Below are positions 60,577-64,000 of a stretch of DNA of 64,000 nucleotides, one piece after another. Location: the NCBI RefSeq assembly GCF_030272615.1, contig NC_081409.1:469956573-470020572 (forward strand), in the 5' to 3' direction. The position numbers were made by a program, and so were the translations under genes. How positions within the stretch are numbered: the first letter of the stretch is position 1; each line of letters starts with the position of its first letter. A model generated the notes under the pieces. The model did not search any database. It was not told the DNA's origin and saw only the letters and a program-made list of their open reading frames with translations. The stretch is from Cryptomeria japonica (taxonomy: Eukaryota > Streptophyta > Pinopsida > Cupressales > Cupressaceae).

Positions 60577-60894
60577 TGTTAGAGTAAAGTAATTAATTAA
60601 CTTTGCTCTCCTCTTAAGATTTCTCTTTATGCATACATTAGTCATTTAGTAATTAATATTTAATTATTAAATGCTCACACCTTAGGGTTAGGTTTTCCTT
60701 TTGGTGTTGATCTCCTTTATAAGGATTGATCTCTTGTATTATTCATATTCTTGATTCATTTTTCTCTGATAATACATCTTTTCTCTTTGTCAGAGCCAAA
60801 ACCCTTGTATTCGTTCTCTCTCTTTCTCTGTGACAGGTTTCTTGCATGCAGGTTTCTTTTGGGTTCTGTGGATTTGTATTTCTCAAATCCTACA
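60577..60894 (+). mobile_element. 5' LTR of Copia-7
   Basis: A 318-bp LTR from TGTTAGAG to CCTACA, directly followed by a primer site. The promoter box TTTATAAGG is at about 60716. It is inserted in Gypsy-6 pol. The target duplication cannot be tested because the other end is off-window. Confidence 0.92.
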
Positions 60895-60906
60895 TGGTAT
60901 CAGAGC
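60895..60906 (+). promoter_or_regulatory. Primer-binding site of Copia-7 (initiator Met tRNA)
   Basis: TGGTATCAGAGC, the canonical plant copia primer site, with no gap after the LTR. Confidence 0.95.
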
Positions 60907-62050
60907 TGGATCTGCTGCAGCTTGTTCAGACTTTTGAAAGATTTTGAGATCCAGGTTTTGGTTGCATCAGATCTGTGTTTGTCTTCTGTTTTTTATTTTG
61001 GAATAGGGGGTATTTTTTTTCGGTGCACTTTGAGCCCAAACGGACCTCACCGTTGAGCTCGTAGCACCCAAAAACCCCTATTTCCATATAAAATTCATCC
61101 GATTTGGACACAGTTGCACCAGGAGGCAAAAAATTTTTGGCCCCAAGGCCGTACGGCCCTAGGGCACGACAACCGAGGCGAAAATTTCAAAAAAATTAAA
61201 CAAAAATTGCAGTTTTTGTTTAAATCGGGCGCAACCTCTTTTGGAGGCACGCGCAGCCCGGCGGCCACCGCCGCCGGCGGTAACCCCCGCCGCGCCCTCG
61301 CTGCACCGCCTGCCGCCCACCGCGTCGCCCACCGAGAACCCCCGCCCGAGCGCCGCCCGCCCGCAGCCAGCGCGCCGCCCGCCGCTAGCTACGCTGCCCC
61401 AGCACCGCCCTCGCGCCGCCGCCTCCTGCGCCCGCCCCTGGTCGCCCAGAGGACCAGGGGCTTATTTTTTTTAAGCCCTTGAGGGCTTAAAGGGCCTATT
61501 TGGGCTCTTTTGGAGCAGTTTTACTAAATCGGGTATAACTCGGGCATTTTAGCTCGGATTTTCGAATGAAAATAGGCGTTGGAAAGATGGTTCCGAGCCC
61601 GATCTAAAAGATGCATATCTTTTTTTCTGATTTTTCCGTTTTGTAGTGTTTTTTGCCAGTCAAAGTCAGAACAAGTTTTTTGCACTCCAGGAGCCATATC
61701 TTTTGCATACGGACTCCGTTTTTCGAAAGCGAATAGGCGTCGGAAAGGTGGTTATGTGCTCTTTTCAGATCTACAGTCTATTTCATCAGAAAAATATTCA
61801 GGTGCTCCAAATTTTGTCTCAACCCGTTATTGCTTTCTATCATTTTCTGGCTTTCAGTTTGTACTGGGGATTAGTTTTTTGCATTGTGGGGGGGTGTTTT
61901 CTCTTGCTTTCTGTTATTTACATCAGAAAAATAGAATTTACAAACACCAATACAAAAAAAATCAAACCCCCTTCTGCATCTTCTGTCTAGTTCTGAAAGA
62001 CCACTTAATAATAATTAAAAATTCAGAGCAGTTGAGGCACAGTTTACAGG
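60907..62050 (+). other. Untranslated leader of Copia-7 with a GC-rich island
   Basis: About 1.1 kb between primer site and gag. The stretch 61230-61445 is extremely rich in GC and CpG (CCGCCGCC-type words) within otherwise AT-rich DNA. It can be read as an Ala/Pro/Arg-rich frame, but this lacks similarity to Gag and I treat it as non-coding. TTTCGAAAGCGAATAGGCGT at about 61721 echoes TTTTCGAATGAAAATAGGCG at about 61560, a small internal repeat. Confidence 0.75.
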
Positions 62051-64000
62051 ATGGCAGATAGACCTATTGAATCTCTCACACCACATAATTACCACACTTG
62101 GAAGGGTCGCATGATGACTCTTCTCCAGTCAAAAGGGTTATGGTCCTGTTTGGATGAGGTTCAGCCTCAGTTGACACGTCCTTTTGAGATTATGCAGCAC
62201 ATGAACAATATGGATCAGGCTATGGGATTGATGGCTTTACACATTTCTGAAAGTCTTCAGTTTCATCTTGAGGGTTGTCTCACTCCTCGAGCCATTTGGA
62301 CCAAGTTTGAGGGACTTTTTGGTACTGTCAACGAGTTCAGAGCTTTGCAGCTTGAGGCAGAGTTAACTTCCTTGGTACCTGATTCATTTCCTTCTATTGA
62401 GGACTTTCTGATGAAGTTCAAACAGCAAAGATCTATCTTGCAGGGTTGTGGTAAGACTAAGACTGATACAGAGTGCATTTTCCTGATTCTCTCCAAGCTT
62501 CGGGGTCCATTTCAGATCTTCTCTTCGACCTTCTATTCCACCATGGATGCCTTGGGTGCTCGACATGTCATGCCTTCTTTTGAGGTCTTTTATGATCGTC
62601 TGACTCGTGAGCAAGCTAAGCTTAAGCAGTTGGATTCACTTTCAGGTTCACAGAACCAAGCATTGGTAGCCCAGTCCTCCAAAGGAAAATAGAAGCAGAA
62701 ACCGAAGCCTAAGAAAGATTCAGAGCCTAGTGAGAATCCCTCCAAGCCACCACCTAAGTCTGATTCAAAACCACAATTCAATTCTAAACAGGGCAAATCT
62801 TCAAAGTCTGGTGAGTCTTCCTCCAAGACTAAGAAAAAATCAGGTGATCCTTGCAGTTTTTGTGGCAAGGAAGGACATCCCGTTTCCAGGTGTTGGAAAC
62901 GTTTAGAGGCTTTGGAAGAAGCCATGCAGCAGCATAATATCAGTGCACCACAGCCTCCTTCACAGCCCACAGGGAAAGGTCATGCTCTTTCTGCACGAGC
63001 ATTGTCCTCAGTGTCCACTTAGATTCTAGATTCTGGTGCCTCTCACCATATGACACACACACAGGATTTGGTCACCGCTCTTGCTCCTACAGGCACTAGA
63101 CATATTGTAGTTGGTGACTCAGCACAACTTTCCGTTCAGGGTTCTGGTACTATTTCATTGGATGGTGGTTGTCTTCAGGATGTGCTTTTGGTTCCTGACA
63201 TTTCGACAAACCTTCTATCCGTTTATCAGATTTGCCACTCTGGCTCTGGTAAGACAGTTGAGTTCTCTCCACATGATGTGGTTATTCGAGATCTTCATGA
63301 TCCTGACTTGGTTGTGGCTACTGGGAGTCTGGATTCTGCATCTCACTTATATAGTTTTGATGGCTTTGAGAGTTTAGACACTGTTGGTTCCTCTCTTATA
63401 GCACATGCAGATTCAGTGAGCAGGCTTTGGCATGAGCGTTTTGGTCATGTCAATTACAGATATCTACAGCAGATGAGTACACAGGCACTTGTGATTGGGC
63501 TTCCACAGATTTCTTGTATAGATGGTGTATGTCGTGGTTGTGTCCTTGGAAAACATCATCGAGATCCTTTTCCTAAGGGTCGAGCCTCTCGTGCTAAGGT
63601 AGCCCTAAAGTTGGTACACAGTGATCTTATGTCCTTTCCGACTCCTTCTTTTTCAGGGGCCTGTTATGTACTCACTTTTATTGATGACTTCTCCAGACGT
63701 ACATGGGTGTACTTTCTTAAGTACAAGTCTGATGTCTTTGACTCTTTCAGGAAGTTTAAGACATTTGTGGAGAAGCAATCTGGACTTTCTATCAGGAGGA
63801 TACACACAGATAATGGGGGGGAGTATGTAAATCAGGCTTTCAGATATTTTTGCACTGAGCATGGTTTACAGCATCAGTTTACAGTTCCTTATACCCCTCA
63901 ACAGAATGGTGTTGCTGAGAGAAAGAACAGAACCTTACGGGAGATGGCAAATTGTATGATACAGTCTCGAGCTATGAGTTCTTCATTTTGGGCTGAGGCA
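62051..64000 (+). CDS. Copia-7 gag-pol (two stops; continues past the window)
   Basis: One frame runs from ATG 62051 (MADRPIESLTPHNYHTWKG) to the end. Gag carries a UBN2-type core to about 62600, a Lys/Ser-rich linker and a zinc knuckle CSFCGKEGHPVSRC (62852-62893). The protease reads ILDSGASHHM (Asp codon 63029). The GAG-pre-integrase motif follows (LWHERFGHVNY, CRGCVLGKHH). The integrase core keeps its D-D-E (codons at 63623, 63809, 63917). Only two stops occur: TAG at 62690 in a Lys/Gln stretch and TAG at 63020, where Trp is usual before ILDSG. This is the best-preserved coding region of the window and probably the youngest insertion. Gag-pol makes the particle, protease, integrase and RT. 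RT and RNase H are off-window. Confidence 0.92.

Noticed and set aside
61114-61482. Ala/Pro-rich frames in the Copia-7 leader
   Set aside because: Open only because the segment lacks AT; two frames read equally well and neither joins gag.

Overview
This window is a nested stack of LTR retrotransposons plus a large palindromic satellite. I found no intact single-copy host gene, rRNA or tRNA. The retroelement families, plant-type primer sites, a PPR gene relic and the density of very old, stop-riddled nested elements point to a seed plant with a large genome. A gymnosperm is my best guess, but that is inference. All coding regions are interrupted except Copia-7 at the right edge, which has only two stop codons.

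Layout. 1-2693: 3' end of Copia-1 (pol C-terminus and LTR), inserted into Copia-2. 2698-6883: Copia-2 pol from the GAG-pre-integrase region onward, plus its 3' LTR. 6884-12815: about 5 kb of satellite built from palindromic monomers, split by a solo Gypsy LTR (9820-10978) and a short non-satellite piece (9220-9405), and ending in GA and TA/CA microsatellites. 13013-14458 and 15492-16462: two minus-strand solo Copia LTRs. 16466-17716: 5' LTR, primer site and gag start of a probable chromovirus. 18840-19420: a decayed PPR gene fragment. 20860-21914: the 3' end of a minus-strand Copia element, into which Gypsy-3 inserted.

21915-60576 is a nest that can be read from junctions and target-site duplications (TSDs). 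Gypsy-3 (5' LTR 21915-23109, gag 25214-27233) is interrupted by E4 (27234-50741, TSD AGATT). E4 looks like a 4.6-kb solo LTR and is itself interrupted by Gypsy-5 (31500-50408, 18.9 kb, TSD CAGGG). Gypsy-3 coding resumes at 50742-50921 and is then cut by minus-strand Gypsy-6 (50922 onward). Gypsy-6 is in turn cut by Copia-7 (60577 to the window end).

Gypsy-5 and Gypsy-6 are Tat-type Ty3/gypsy elements. Each has gag-protease-RT-RNase H, then a second RNase H, then integrase. Each also carries, between pol and the 3' LTR, an antisense gene for a plant mobile domain (PMD) protein. Both share a 14-nt motif, repeated at exactly 73-bp spacing, between pol and the antisense gene, and a near-identical polypurine tract. 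The sense genes would make the particle and the replication and integration enzymes. The role of the antisense PMD gene is unknown; its repeated presence in the same position makes it the most interesting feature here. Both copies are now broken.
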